Positions 63,817 to 64,000 of a stretch of 64,000 nt of DNA are shown here, one piece after another (positions within the stretch are counted from its first letter, which is position 1; every line of letters starts with the position of its first letter). The DNA is from Salinisphaera hydrothermalis. Its GTDB lineage: Bacteria; Pseudomonadota; Gammaproteobacteria; Nevskiales; Salinisphaeraceae. Position numbers and translations under genes: made by a program. The notes beneath the pieces are model-generated. The model had not been told where the DNA came from and made no database searches. It worked only from the letters and a program-made list of their open reading frames with translations. The stretch is from the NCBI RefSeq assembly GCF_040361195.1, contig NZ_APNE01000018.1. One strand, given 5' to 3'.

Positions 63817-64000
63817 GGGTCTGTTGAGGTTTGGTGCGAGTCCGCGCCAAGTGCTGTTTTGCGGTAAGACGAGGCGTAGCGAACGTGGCGTAGTGGACCT
63901 ACGCAAGAGAGCTACAACGCTGGATTGCCGCAAAACAGCGCTTGTCCCGAAGGGTTGGGCCGCCCAGAAAATTAACCAGGGGCGCCCGGCGGCGTTGCGA
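63817..64000 (+). repeat. MITE-like dispersed repeat, copy C (right end cut by window)
   Basis: Left terminal repeat gggtctgttgaggtttggtg preceded by TA, then the same interior as copies A and B up to the window end. It shares the attaaccaggggcgcccggc block with copy A but not copy B, so A and C form one subfamily. The hairpin stem gcgtag / ctacgc is conserved while the loop differs. Same orientation as A and B. Confidence 0.82.

Noticed and set aside
1..64000. Possibility that the window is a circle closing through copies A and C
   Set aside because: Where the two edge copies overlap in the element they differ at many positions, so they are separate copies and not one sequence read twice.

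Overview
The window is high-GC chromosomal DNA, densely packed with house-keeping and envelope genes. I read it as a gammaproteobacterium: it has minCDE, fadE/fadD-type beta-oxidation genes, OmpW, an AcrAB-TolC-type pump with an enterobacterial-looking AcrR operator, RNase T, and an nth/rnfB/metG/mrp neighbourhood. The pairing of an AlkJ-like alcohol dehydrogenase, fatty-acid genes and a polyhydroxyalkanoate (PHA) synthase cluster would suit a marine or halophilic hydrocarbon/lipid user (for example a Salinisphaera-like organism), but that genus guess is inference only. No rRNA, tRNA, CRISPR array, prophage or intact transposase gene was seen.

Layout. 0.4-7.1 kb: central carbon genes tkt, gapA and pgk, followed closely by a MoxR ATPase and its von Willebrand partner. 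7.8-15.2 kb: a SanA-like protein, then a TetR/AcrR repressor divergent from a complete RND efflux operon (adaptor, pump, outer-membrane channel) with a near-perfect AcrR-type operator between them. 15.3-19.1 kb: an ABC-type MCE lipid transport operon (MlaE with fused STAS, MlaF, MCE protein) ending in a PqiC-like lipoprotein. 19.5-24.1 kb: a 1201-aa Ig-like lipoprotein and an OmpW-type porin. 24.5-31.5 kb: FadE, then a tight minus-strand operon of circularly permuted ATP-grasp, alpha-E protein, zinc metallopeptidase and alpha/beta hydrolase. 31.6-33.5 kb: minCDE. 33.5-40.3 kb: AlkJ-like GMC oxidoreductase, LysR regulator, AEC transporter, FadD, YihY/BrkB membrane protein. 40.4-43.9 kb: PHA synthase plus two depolymerase-like hydrolases, one lacking its catalytic serine. 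44.2-48.0 kb: plsC, rnt, argG, FKBP isomerase. 48.9-53.6 kb: a five-gene Liv-type ABC importer. 53.6-56.0 kb: a paralogous pair of unrecognised envelope proteins. 56.1-63.5 kb: FAH-family hydrolase, nth, gamma-glutamyltransferase, a soluble RnfB-like ferredoxin, metG and mrp/apbC.

A short mobile-looking repeat of about 270-290 bp with about 25-bp terminal inverted repeats (a MITE-type element) occurs three times in the same orientation: cut by the left edge of the window, intact at 43.95-44.22 kb, and cut by the right edge. A decayed inverted copy is probable near 19.1-19.4 kb. The intact copy abuts plsC so closely that the plsC stop codon straddles the junction. Perfect GC-rich hairpins without a T tract directly after stop codons are a second recurring feature of this genome.
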